Part shown: positions 23,998-34,835 of the stretch, in pieces
How the letters are laid out: the number at the start of each line of letters is the position of its first letter
Position numbering within the stretch: the first letter of the stretch is position 1
From: Cercis canadensis
Lineage: Eukaryota > Streptophyta > Magnoliopsida > Fabales > Fabaceae
Length of the DNA: 64,000 nucleotides
Reading direction: 5' to 3'
Assembly (NCBI GenBank): GCA_003255065.1
Contig: QAOA01000112.1
Location: 128,392 to 192,391, forward strand
Notes under the pieces: generated by a model
Seen by the model: only the letters and a program-made list of their open reading frames with translations
The model's database searches: none
Told to the model about the DNA's origin: nothing
Translations under genes and position numbers: made by a program

Positions 23998-25017
23998 TTA
24001 GGGTTGTACAACTTCCTTATAGTTGTCCTCCTTGAGAATCTTATGCATGCAAAAGGAAGGACTTATTCCTTTTAAATCAGCAATCGACCATCCAATAGCA
24101 CTCTTATGCTCCCTCAACACCCTCAACAGTTTCCCCTCCTCAACCTTAGTCAAATCAGAATTGATAATTATGGGAAAAGAGTTATTCTCACCAAGAAAAG
24201 CATATTTCAAGGTCACAGGTAGAGGCTTGAGCTCAAGTTTTGGAGACTGTTCATTGTGTACTTCCTTTTGCAAGTCTTCTATTTTTGGTGATGAGCAGAC
24301 AAAATACGATTGCAAAGCATCCAACAATGCTGCATGTTCTGCCACTGCTGAATCCTCTTCAAACTCATATATAATTGTCACATCTACTAGGACTCTCTCA
24401 AGAGGGCAAGATGACAAATTCTTCCTGAATGTGCTAGTGATGATGGAGTCAAGAATATCTAGGCGGAAACACTTTTCTTTCTCCATAGGGTGTTTCATAG
24501 CATCAAACACATTGAAAATAACCTTCTCATCCTGTACTTTAAGAGTCAAGGTCCCATCAGCCACATCAATCAATGTTCTCCCAGTAGCTAGAAAAGGTCG
24601 CCCCAAAATAAGTGAAATCTCTCCGTCTTCCTCCATATCCAGAACAACAAAATCTACTGGAAAAATGAACTTGTCAACCTTAACCAAAACGTCCTCTATT
24701 AAACCATAGTGATGTTTGATTGACTGGTCGGCAAGTTGAAGAGTAATCATGGTGGGTTTTGCTTGGCCGATCCCCAGCTTCTTGAAGATAGAAAGAGGCA
24801 TGAGACTTACACTTGCTCTAAGGTCACATAGTGCCTTCCCAAAAGTTATATCTCCAATGGTGCATGGAATGGAAAAACTTCCAGGATCCTTGAGCTTTGG
24901 AGGCAGCTTCCTTAGTACAATAGCACTGCATTCTTCAGTTAACATCATTATCTCATCATCTCCAATTTTTCTTTTCTTGGACAGAAGATCCTTCATAAAC
25001 TTCATATAGGATGGCAT
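23998..25017 (-). pseudogene. Protease and flanking region of element A
   Basis: A 339-residue open frame. PGSFSIPCTIGDITFGKALC and ASVSLMPLSIFKKLGIGQAK mark the retropepsin-like aspartic protease fold of Athila elements. ISLILGRPFLATGRTLIDVA is the second conserved block. The C-terminal part (SAIGWSIADLKGISPSFCMH) is the start of RT. Confidence 0.85.
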
Positions 25018-25163
25018 TTGTTCAAGAGCTTCAGCAAAAAGTATATTGATCTGGAGTTTCTTAAATACCTCTAAAAACTTGATGAATTACTTCTTATCTT
25101 GTTGCTTCTCAAGTCTTTGAGGAAAAGGCACCTTAATATGAGGTATTGAAACACATGTTCATG

Positions 25164-26730
25164 TCATTTTCTCACATTCTTCTTCTTTTCTTGACTCTTT
25201 AGGACTGCTGGGTGCTGAGTTTCCATCAAGTCTTGTTGTCTTACCACTTTCCTCGGCCGGTAATTTTTTTTTCTTGAAATTGGTTCAATTACCTTTGCAC
25301 TCCTTGTAGTTATAGCCTTCACATGCTGCTTAAGATTTGGAATGGTGTCGCTGGGTAAAGAGCCTTGAGGCCTATCTGCCAATTGTCTTGCTATTTGTCC
25401 CACCTGAGTTTCTAACTTCTAAATGGATGCATCTTGATTTCTAAACCCACTCCTGGTTTCCTCCATAAAGGTTGCAGTTTTCTGAATAAAAGCTGAGATT
25501 TGGGTTGTCAATTTCTCTAATGCACTTTCCAAGGAAGGATTCTTCTCATTCGATTGGGATTGTGAAGCAGAACCTTGAGGAGACTGTTGTGGTGACTTAT
25601 ATGAGTAATTTGTGTGATTCTGCCACCCTGGGTTGTAAGTAGGAGCATAAGGGTTGTTCTGAGGTCGTAGAGGATTACCCATATAATTAACCTGCTCTTG
25701 TGGACATGATGACCCAAACATGTTACTCGGGTACTCTCCATTTGCATGGTTTCCTACACAGAAATCATATATAGGTGGAGGATAATTAACTACATTCACA
25801 TTGACGGTCTCAAACTTCTTGGACAATTCAGCCACCTGTTGTGTTAATAACTTGTTTTGAGCTAGGAGTGCATCTAGTGCCCCGACTTCCATCACGCCCC
25901 TCTTTACCACACTTCTCTCTCCCTAGCTTTGGTAATCATTAACAGCAATCATCTCAAATAAATCTCATGCTTGCTCTGGAGTTTTATGATTCACAGCACC
26001 GCCAGTTGCTGCATCTACATTCGATCTTGTTTGAGGTAACAACCCATTGTAAAAACTCTGAAGTTAGATCCAAAAATCAAAGGAGTGATGAGGACATCAC
26101 CTCAAAACATCATTATACCGCTCCTGAGCTTCACTCAATGATTCTCTCTCTTGTTGCCGGAATGAGGTAATCTCGGTTCTTAGTTTTGTTGATTTTGATG
26201 GAGGAAAATATCTACTAAGGAATTTTTGCACCAAATCTGACCATGTAGCGATACTCCCTCTAGGTAAAGAATCTAACCAGTTCTTCGCCTTATCTCGCAC
26301 AGAAAACGGGAAGAGTCTCAGTCGAATAGCATCATCACTGACCCTATTTAGCTTCACAGTATCACATATTTGCAAAAAAATTTGCAATATGAGCATTGGG
26401 GTCTTCTAGTGCAGAACTGCCAAACTGATTTTGATGTATCAGATGAAGCAAAGCTGGTTTTAGTTCAAAGGTATTGGCCTGAACTGGTGGTCTAGTGATA
26501 CTCGTCCCACATCCTATAGTTGTTGAGATGGAATAGTCCATGAGTGTTCTAGGAGGAGGGTTTTGTGCTGCCCCATTATGACTATTTTGAGGTGGAGGAT
26601 TCTGATTTTGGTTTGCCATGATTACTGGTTGTGCTTGTCGTGTTACTCTTGCCTGCTTACGAAGTCTTCTATCTGTCTTTTCAATCTCAGGATCAAAAAT
26701 CAGTGAATTGGAATCAAAAGTACCTCGCAT
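25164..26730 (-). pseudogene. Gag region of element A
   Basis: RLRLFPFSVRDKAKNWLDSL, ATWSDLVQKFLSRYFPPSKS and FRQQERESLSEAQERYNDVL are the capsid-type gag domain of plant Ty3/gypsy elements. Frame 25419-25910 is the Asn/Pro/Gln-rich downstream part (PYAPTYNPGWQNHTNYSYKS). Confidence 0.85.
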
Positions 26731-26874
26731 ACACCCAAAATTTAGAGTAAGATTAGCAGTTTAGAGAGACAGAAATCAATCAAACAGCAACCTAATTGAA
26801 TCAAGGTAACTAACAAAAAATAAAAATTCAAACTAGATATTGGTTACTTTTAATATTGTTTAAACACCGTTAAT

Positions 26875-26891
26875 CCCCGGCAATGGCGCCA
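26875..26891 (-). other. Primer-binding site of element A (tRNA-Asp type)
   Basis: The minus strand reads TGGCGCCATTGCCGGGG, close to the 3' end complement of plant tRNA-Asp, the primer used by Athila-lineage elements. It lies just inside the 5' LTR. Confidence 0.8.
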
Positions 26892-26897
26892 AAAACT

Positions 26898-28342
26898 TGA
26901 TGTGAGTTTTTTCGGCAAGTGTACCAAGTCACACAAGTAGTAAAGAAATGAATGAGTATCGTCCTCAGGGATTAACGTAAGCAATTACTGAATTCACCAA
27001 TAATGATTCTATTTGAAAGACTAATGATTTTGGATTGAAGGCAGCCTTAAAATATTAAATGTAATTGATTAAATAAATAAGACTGAATAATAAGGAAAAT
27101 AATTAAATGGCAAATAACTACAAGATTAATGATGAGCAAAAGAAGTTAGGGGTAGATTTCACTCGCTTTTGACTTCGACTATTTCATGGACAAAATAATC
27201 ATTGATTCACTGAAGAATAATCTACTCTAGATGCAAATCTTCTATTTTTTGCCAATTTCCCGAATATGATTGATCTCAATCCCTTGGAGAAGCAATCCTC
27301 CCTATGTTAGTTAATTGTCCAATTCCTTGGTTTAATTAATTTGTCTAGGTGATTAAGTCCTAAGGAAATTTATCCAAAGCCACACAAATTAAGTTATCTA
27401 TTCCTAGATTAACTTGATTTATGATAGAAATTACAGGAGCACACTCATATCTTACTATTCCTAGCATCAACACGAGTCAACAAATTATTCAAATGGCAAC
27501 CAATCATTTGAATACAATAAGATAGGTAAATTCTATTCCAACAATGAGATTTGTATCAGAATAAATCCATTCAACACTGAAACTTTATCAAAAATGAGCT
27601 ACGTCAATCCCCTAACAATAATAGTTTAGCTACTCATAGTTAAATCAGAAGAAAACATATAATTCAAATTCATTATGAAGTTAAAGAAAAAAAACAGGAT
27701 GAGGTCTGAGTCACAATCGTCTCTGATCTTGCTTCAGTTCCTCCCTTCTTCTCCTTGACGGCTGATGCCCCTAGTTGATTCTCTCACTTTTCCTTTTATA
27801 CTATTCTAGTATTTAGGGCTTCACTATTCAGCTCACATGAACACGGCCTAGACACAGGTCGTGTTCACTTATGGGACTAGGGCGTGTTCTTGCATGGTTT
27901 ACTGATCTTCAAACACGGCCTCGGACACGGCCGTGTCTTATCCGCTCCAAGCCGTGTTTGCTTATGACATGGCCCGTGCTCTTCTGCTTCATGTCATGTT
28001 TCTCATTAGTGTGTCTCTGACTAGCTAACATGATGTCCAACACGATCGTGTTCTTCACTATCTTGGTCGTGTCCTTCAATCAGCTCGAGCAAGGACCTCT
28101 AAAGGCTAGACACGAGTATACACACGGTCGTGTGTGTCCTGTGTATTTTGTCTGAACTTTAGTTTTCACTGATTTCTCTGCACTTTGCTTTAGAATTCTT
28201 CCTTTTTGCTTGACTAGCAAGAGAAACACCTGACAGCATCAATTTATGGATTAAGTATCGAGTTTAAGGCAAATTTACTCACATGTAGGTATGAATTCAA
28301 TGATAAAAACATGGAATTTAGAGTCAGAATAGACAGCTATCA
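26898..28342 (-). repeat. 5' LTR of element A
   Basis: About 1,445 bp, from TGATGTGAG to AGCTATCA. It aligns along its length with 5121-6630. A polymerase II-type LTR, it carries the palindrome tract at 27840-28140. The right flank is GGTAT. Confidence 0.8.
27840..28140. repeat. Palindrome-rich tract in the LTR of element A
   Basis: Contains GGACACGGCCGTGTC at about 27923-27937 and CACACGGTCGTGTGTG near 28112. Same location in the LTR as 6050-6430. Confidence 0.7.
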
Positions 28343-28817
28343 GGTATAAATAAAGAGATTCATCCAATTGCTAAGGGCAATGTAGGTGGCAAAGAAAAAG
28401 GCTAATTTAAGCTCGATGGGGTTTGCTAGGGATAAAACATCATTCATAGGGGTAGGTAGAAAGGCTCAAACTAAACAAAAATTCCCTAAATCATATCCCT
28501 AATATTGTGCAACCTAGGATTTTGCCTCGACTGAAAATCAAGCAAGTTCTGGCATTCTGTGAGATTTTGAAATGGCTAAGTTCACATAAGCATCTTTAAG
28601 CAAGCAGATTTCAAATAAACAGCGCTATGTGTTCAATAAATTAGGAAATTACAATAAAACAAGAGTTAATAATAATAATAAAAGAAAACACAAACATAAA
28701 ATCTATCATTTTTTTAGAGCTGTAAAATCACGGAAAAATTAGTTTTATCATTGGCCTAAGGTTTTCGATTAAAAAATTTCACTCAATATTCTACTTTAAA
28801 AACCAAAAAAAAAAAAA
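28343..28817. other. Remnant DNA between element A and the sequence gap
   Basis: Non-coding. The text GGTGGCAAAGAAAAAGGCTA is the kind of sequence seen upstream of 3' LTRs in this lineage, so this may be the 3' side of another element (perhaps G) into which A inserted. Ends in an A run. Confidence 0.35.
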
Positions 28818-29046
28818 NNNNNNNNNNNNNNNNNNNNNNNNNNNNNNNNNNNNNNNNNNNNNNNNNNNNNNNNNNNNNNNNNNNNNNNNNNNNNNNNNNN
28901 NNNNNNNNNNNNNNNNNNNNNNNNNNNNNNNNNNNNNNNNNNNNNNNNNNNNNNNNNNNNNNNNNNNNNNNNNNNNNNNNNNNNNNNNNNNNNNNNNNNN
29001 NNNNNNNNNNNNNNNNNNNNNNNNNNNNNNNNNNNNNNNNNNNNNN
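28818..29046. other. Assembly gap (229 N)
   Basis: The left side ends in a run of A and the right side begins with a run of 24 G (29047-29070). Homopolymers on both sides suggest low-quality read ends. The gap size may be nominal, and the frames spanning it are meaningless. Confidence 0.95.
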
Positions 29047-30315
29047 GGGGGGGGGGGGGGGGGGGGGGGGCACACTTCAACTAACCCAATGCTAGGTTCA
29101 AGTGGTTATGAAAGCTACCAAAAGTGGTGAGAAGTCACCTAGTAGTCAAGTGTTGATCCAATACCAAATATCCAAATCAAAGCTTACATGCAATGTGTAA
29201 TGGTGGAGGGGCATGAAAGTTGCCAAAATTGAGTACATGCACCAAGCTACCAAGTGATGATTAAATGTGTAAGCACCTAAGCATAGGTAGTCAACTAAGA
29301 AAAGGCATCATGCATGGCAAGTTATGGGCATATTGCAAGTGACATCTATAGACTCCATGGGGCATGGAAAATATGTGGATTGATGTATCTTGCATAGAGA
29401 AACTCTTTTTGCCAAGCTAGAACCGAATTTAATTAGTAGGGGTTCTATGAGGCATTTTTTTGAACACCTTGCATGCAAGAATGGCTAATCATGAACTATA
29501 CCCCATGTGTAGTTGTGAAGCCCTCCAAATGGCCAACCAAATAGCAAAATCAAGAGTAAAACACTAGGAAAGATGAAAGGGCACTCCAAAATTTTATGGG
29601 TAGCAATGAGTTCTTACCATAGTGACAATGGAGTGTGAAAATGCAATATCCATGGGTAGCAATGGGGGGTGCAGTTTTGTGCTTTGATGAAGCCTTCTTT
29701 GAGTGGCCAAATGGTTTCTTGAAGGAAAATGTGTATTGGTTGCTTGAGGAGTGGAAAGCTTGGATGCTTGAAGTGTAATGGGTGCTTGATGTGTAATGAA
29801 GAACCAAGAGCAAGAGAAGAGCCAAATGGGAATGGAGGTGACTGAATAGGGGGAGAGGGATTTGTATGCCCCAAAACGCAAGTTTTGATTTTAGTCGGAG
29901 TTTTAAATTTTTGTTTTTGAAAATTAGAACTTGAAAACACACAAGGGCTATGGCGCTAGAATGTGGGTGCCCCTACACTTGGTCTCTGGTTGTACGAGCA
30001 CGGGGGCACTTGCTCCTTGGGCCCTTGGCACTTGCTTTCTGTGCCATGGGTGTTGCGGTGCTTGTTACTCCCCAACTTTGCACAATTTGTCACTAGTGCA
30101 ACCACCATACTTAGGATTTATGCCCTACAAATATTTAGAAAATTAACCATTAAAATCAAACCTAGTAGCTAGAATTAAAATTTTTAAAAGAAAATATAAA
30201 GCTAAATAAATTAAAATAAATGCTAAAAACTATTGGGTTGCCTCCCAAGTAGCGCCTTTAGTTGGACTATCTCTAGAATAAATCAACCAGGATAAAAAAT
30301 GGCAATAGATGACTT

Positions 30316-31258
30316 CTAGAACTTCACTCCTCCATCTCTATGTCCATTGGTTTTGTCATGCATTTTAAGCCTCCATACCTTGTTTACTTCCCTATAGCAA
30401 GAAAATTTACCCAAGTGCTCCAAAAGAATCTTTTCAAAATATGACTTTTTCTTCTTTCTTTTGTTATGAGACTCAACTCCAAACAAGGGACCATCCACTT
30501 GCTTCATGGGGATTTTCTCATCTTGAACCTCTAAATTAGGAGGCTTTTTCATATTAGTTGTCTCCCTAGTGTGGGCTTTAATTGGGTCCTTCAATTTGGT
30601 GCTTTCGTTTACAGTGTCAATTTTATAGCACACACTCACTTCATCTGTATGCTTTATTTCTTTGAAGACCTTGAAGGACACTTGATCATCTTGCACTCTC
30701 AAAGTGAGTTGCCCTTTTTACACATCAATGAGAGCTTTTCCAGTTGCTAAAAATGGATGACCAAGAATGATAGGGATTTCTTGGTCTTCCTCCATGTCAA
30801 GCACAATGAAGTCCGCCGGGAAGATGAACTCATCCACTTTCACCAAAAACATCCTCCAGGATTCCCCTTGGATACTTGATTGATTTATCCACCAATGTCA
30901 AGGAGATGGAGGTTGGCTTTACTTCTCCTATACCCAATTTCCTGAAAATAGAGAGAGGCATAAGGTTAATACTAGCATCAAGATCACAAAGTGGCTTACC
31001 AAAAGATATGTTGCCAATAGTGCAAGGAATATTAAAACTCTTTGGATCTTTTAATTTTTGTGGCAATTTCTTTTGTAAAATTGCACTGCACTCCTCAGTA
31101 AATGCCACAGTTTCATAATTCCCTAGCCTTCTCTTGTTGGTGAGAATCTCCTTCATGAACTTGACATAACTAGGCATTTGTTCCAAGGCCTCCGCAAATG
31201 GAATATTTATATGGAGCTTCTTGAACACCTTAAGGAAGTTGGAGAATTTTTTGTCCAT
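30316..31258 (-). pseudogene. Protease region of element G
   Basis: DPKSFNIPCTIGNISFGKPL and NLMPLSIFRKLGIGEVKPTS match the retropepsin-like region of element A at the same place after gag. The frame at 30316-30702 is the following linker (Lys-rich, NKRKKKKSYFEKILLEHLGK). Confidence 0.75.
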
Positions 31259-31619
31259 GTTTTGCTTCTAAAATCTTTGAGGGAAAGGTACTTAGGGCCT
31301 ATATGGTGGAGGACTATCAAGAAAAAGTATAGACTTGGGTTTTGTCACTTTCCCTTTTGGAACTTCCTCAGCTGGTATAGTAGCTTCTTCTTTGGCCTCA
31401 GGCTCTTTTTCTACCACTAGAGCTTTCTTCTCAAGATTTTCCACCACTTTGCCATTCTTGAGAGTGATGGCATTGAATTGCTCCCTAGGATTTATTTTAG
31501 TATTGTTGGGCAATGTGCCTTGATCTCTAGAAGAGAGAATATTAAAAATTTTCCCAACTTGCACATTAAGTGGCAGATGGAAGTAGCTTGATTTTGCAAG
31601 GTAGTGCCAGTCCTTGTCA

Positions 31620-32828
31620 TACATTGAGTGGTGTTCAATGTCAACTGAGCAAGGGCATTTTATAATGAAGCTTTAGGTGGTGATGGTTGAGCTTGGAATC
31701 CGAATGGGTTTACCATGTTCTGAGAGTTCTTCTATGAGAAATTTAGGTGGTTTCTCCATCCCAGATTGTAAGTGTTAGAGTATGGTGCACCTTTTCTGTT
31801 AGAATTTCCCACAAATTGAGCTTCCTTAAGAAATGGTGGGACATTTGTGTTCATCACTGGCCAATCTGCACTACAATGATCACCATGACATACTTCACAT
31901 TTGACTTAAGGAGTGTGGATGACATTGGCTATCAGAGTGCCCAATTGCTTTGTAAGCGAATCCATCTTGGCATTAAGGTCTGTGAGGGGATCAATTGCAT
32001 GCATCCCATAAACTTTCTTAGCTAGACCCCTTTTAGAAGGCCATTGGTGAGCATTTGTTGCCATTTGGTCAAGTAGCTTAAAGGCCTCTTCATCAATTTT
32101 CTCCATCAATGACAACTTGCAGCAGCATCAAGTAAAGTTCTAGTGGACCCATTCAAACCATTGTAGAAAATTTGAATTTGGAGCCATTCCAGTAAACCAT
32201 GGTGTGGGCACTTCCTCAATAAGCCCTTAAAGCGCTCCCAAGCTTCATGTAATCCTTCTATATCCTATTGTAGGAAGGTGTTAATGTCATTATGCATCTT
32301 GGCAGTGTTTACTGGTGGGAAAAATCTTGCCAAGAATTGCTTAGTCATTTTATCCCATGTAGTGATAAACCCCAATGCTAGAGAGTATAACCAGTTCCTT
32401 GCCTCATCCTTTAGTGAAAAAGGGAATAAGTGTAGTCTAATGGCGTCATCAGTGGCGCCATTGTATTTGAAAGTGTAACAGATTTCCATAAATCTAGCCA
32501 GATGCACATTCGCATCTTTAGTTGCTAACCACCCAAATTGGTTAGCTTGCATCATCTGTATTACACTTGCCTTGATTCCAAACTAGTTGCCTTGAATTAT
32601 TGGCCTATTAATCCCTGAGATCAGGGCTAGCCCCTTGAGAATTCCATAATTTTTCAATGCTTTTCGGGCCATCATTGGTACCACCACTAGCTCTCTATTT
32701 TGCTCGGCTTCTTCCATACTAATATGAGCTAGTCTAGTGACATTTCTTCTTTCCCTTCGGTGTCTTTTACACGTCTTTTCGATTTTAGAATCCAGAGGTA
32801 ATAGATTTCCACGCCCCGCACTTCTCAT
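31620..32828 (-). pseudogene. Gag region of element G
   Basis: Frame 32265-32555 has DDAIRLHLFPFSLKDEARNW and TWDKMTKQFLARFFPPVNTA, the gag capsid domain. Frame 31906-32115 has AFKLLDQMATNAHQWPSKRG, the following gag segment. Frame 32583-32828 is the basic N-terminal part. Broken. Confidence 0.75.
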
Positions 32829-32937
32829 ACACCAAAGAGAATTCCTAAAAAAACAAAGAGCACAAGTGTAAAATAGAAAAATAAAGATCTAGACTAAAAT
32901 TAGACTACCTTAGTATTAATATTAATAGATGCACAGT

Positions 32938-32954
32938 CCCTAGCAACGGCGCCA
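32938..32954 (-). other. Primer-binding site of element G (tRNA-Asp type)
   Basis: Minus strand TGGCGCCGTTGCTAGGG, next to the 5' LTR. Confidence 0.8.
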
Positions 32955-32960
32955 AAACCA

Positions 32961-34321
32961 TGTTGTGTAAAACTCTAATGCAAGTGTACATTATTATTTT
33001 CAAGTAATAGAATGAGAGTAGAGTATCGTCCCACAGAGACTGTGGCTAATAAGTATAAAAAATGGGTATATTCTAATTTTATCTAGACAATCAATGAGTG
33101 AATACAATTGATAATCTAAAAGGCAAAAATACTAAATCAGTAACGAGTAGAAAAATGGATGAGAAATATCTAGGGTTTCCAATTTCACCTTAGCTATTCC
33201 GATTTGCTATCCCTATATCATTAACCAAGAACAATCTTCTTAATTGTTGGCCAAGAACCCTAAATTATCCATTAGTCTTTCCCAATGCCAAACGAACGTA
33301 TTCTCAAATTATGAACCCACTGTATTCCTATATGAATTGCGAATAATCTAGAAATTTAAATAATTCTATGGTTCTTTTTAATAGTTACATAAACCATAAA
33401 GGTATATTTCTATCCCTTATGAAATCTATGTTCTTAATCCCTATAATCTTTAATTACAAATTACCTCTTGGTCTCATTACAATTATCTAATCAATTAATT
33501 GGTGATCAAGCAATTAGAAGCATGAAGAATTGAGAAGAAGGCAATTAATAAAGGTGTTCTTGAATTAAAGAAATAGAGAATAAAAAATCATCATAGCTAG
33601 GCTACATCGTAGCCCTAGAAAGTAATTTAGTTCATAGCAGAAAAATAATCCATGACTAAATAAATTCTAGACATAAGTGAGAGAGGAAAATAATAAAACT
33701 TTTTTGTAGAACCTGGAATTGCTTTCGCAAATCCCATCTTCAATCCTTGCTCTGCCTCTTTTTTCCTCCCAAAAATATCCAGGTTAAGTCCCAGAAATAA
33801 AAGCCTAAGTGTCCTAGTTATATGAATTACAAAGAATCCTATTTAAATTCAGAAAACAATAAAAATTCAAAAGATAAAAGGGTCCAGGTGCAGCTGCTCT
33901 AAGATTTGGGTGCAGCTTTGCTTGCATTCAAGTTGAAGAGTTGGAAACAAAAGGGAAAGGAAGAGGCCACGGGCGCAGGGGGCGCTGGTTTGCAAAGGTA
34001 CAGGCACAGCAGCTCTCTAAATAAAGGGCTGTTGCTATTCCTTTCGGTGATGGGTGGAGAAAGCTTCAAGGTAGCGCTAGGGCTCTAGTTTTCAAGAGCT
34101 GGGGCTCTAAGTCTCAGGAGCTTTTGGCATTCTTTTTCCTCCAACTTCATCTCTTTTACTTCAAAAGATAAAATATTTCCAACTCTCTTAGGCCTACAAA
34201 AATAACACAAAAATATATTATTTATTAATAAAACTTCTCAAGAACACACAAAATATTAAGCTAAGAACATCTAGAAAGTGGATATAAAATCCACTAAACA
34301 AAATTCATTTCGTATTTCTCA
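32961..34321 (-). repeat. 5' LTR of element G
   Basis: Starts TGTTGTGTAAAACTC next to the primer site. It has the AAGTGTAC / GAGTATCGTCC pattern of the A/B LTRs near its start and ends near CGTATTTCTCA. The right end is estimated by pattern, not by a duplicate. Confidence 0.6.
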
Positions 34322-34517
34322 TATGTTCTCATCCATGACTGTAATAAAATTTTGTAGGGAATTTTTCAAGGCAAGTGAATAACCAGGTGAAAACTCAAGC
34401 TTATCCCTTATAATTAAGGAGAATTTATAGAAAAAAAGAAAAAAAAACATTATCATTTTCATTTATTTTATGTTGTTATTTTCTCTTAAGATTGTTGAAT
34501 GTTTGGTTTTAACACAG

Positions 34518-34752
34518 AAACTTGGTGTATAGCTAAGCCTTCTGCTTCTTAAGAACAATTACGAAGCAACATAGATTATACTTGCAGTAAACCAAACATT
34601 GAGTGTGCTCCAATAAAAGGAGGTTCTTGCTTTCATCCAAACACAAGATATCACCATGCCTACTTTGCCATGAATGCTTACTATCAAATAAATGGTAGAA
34701 CAAGTGGAATTGTAACTTCAACAATTCTGGCTAAATTAGCTTGAGTGATCCA
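34518..34752 (+). pseudogene. Decayed X8 (CBM43) domain exon
   Basis: The frame reads TWCIAKPSAS, EQLRSNIDYTCSKPNIECAP, IKGGSCFHPNTRYHHAYFAM and NAYYQINGRTS, then in a second frame NCNFNNSG and ISLSDP. This is the X8/CBM43 domain, which binds beta-1,3-glucan (callose) and occurs in plasmodesmal callose-binding proteins and at the C-terminus of plant beta-1,3-glucanases. It has the Cys pattern and the NAYYQ block. Decay: one stop after KPSAS, a one-base loss before NCNF, and a stop in place of Leu after NNSG. The exon has an AG acceptor (34516-34517) and a GT donor (34753), so it was a normal spliced exon. The rest of the gene is not found; LTR elements G and J2 lie on either side. Confidence 0.8.
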
Positions 34753-34835
34753 GGTTAGTAAATTAATTTGTCTAAGTTGACTCCAACCAACACTATTTAT
34801 TTGTAACTTTGTTATAATTTTGGATATTTAGTGGG

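Larger units (their letters stand above)
19527..28342 (-). mobile_element. Element A: Athila-lineage Ty3/gypsy retrotransposon fossil, 3'-truncated
   Basis: Minus-strand order from the right: 5' LTR 26898-28342, primer site 26875-26891, gag 25164-26730, protease 23998-25017, RT 23134-23991, RNase H region about 22800-23130, integrase 21355-22620, palindrome tract 20745-21200, and a non-coding 3' region down to 19527. No 3' LTR follows. This is the best preserved pol in the window, but it is broken, with a moderate number of breaks. The base-level divergence from B and the missing second LTR prevent dating. Confidence 0.88.
29071..34321 (-). mobile_element. Element G: Athila-like Ty3/gypsy fossil lacking most of pol
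   Basis: Minus-strand order from the right: 5' LTR about 32961-34321, primer site 32938-32954, gag 31620-32828, protease 30316-31258, then at 30236 the text GGGTTGCCTCCCAAGTAGCG. That text marks the end of the integrase region in A and B (11113 and 21299). RT, RNase H and integrase are therefore absent. 29071-30230 is non-coding 3' region. Broken; possibly an internally reduced, non-autonomous lineage rather than a one-off loss. No 3' LTR is seen because the gap intervenes. Confidence 0.75.

Noticed and set aside
24023-25009. Plus-strand ORFs of 228 and 86 residues
   Set aside because: Antisense shadows of the protease region of element A.
26875-26891. tRNA-like sequence
   Set aside because: It is only the primer-binding complement of the tRNA 3' end, with no tRNA body; the same holds at 32938, 39842 and 51644.
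5121-28342. A and B as the two ends of a single element
   Set aside because: Their RT, RNase H and integrase regions are both present and overlap, and the flanks AATTT and GGTAT do not match as a target duplication.
28783-29080. ORFs running through the N block
   Set aside because: They consist of unknown residues between two homopolymers and have no meaning.
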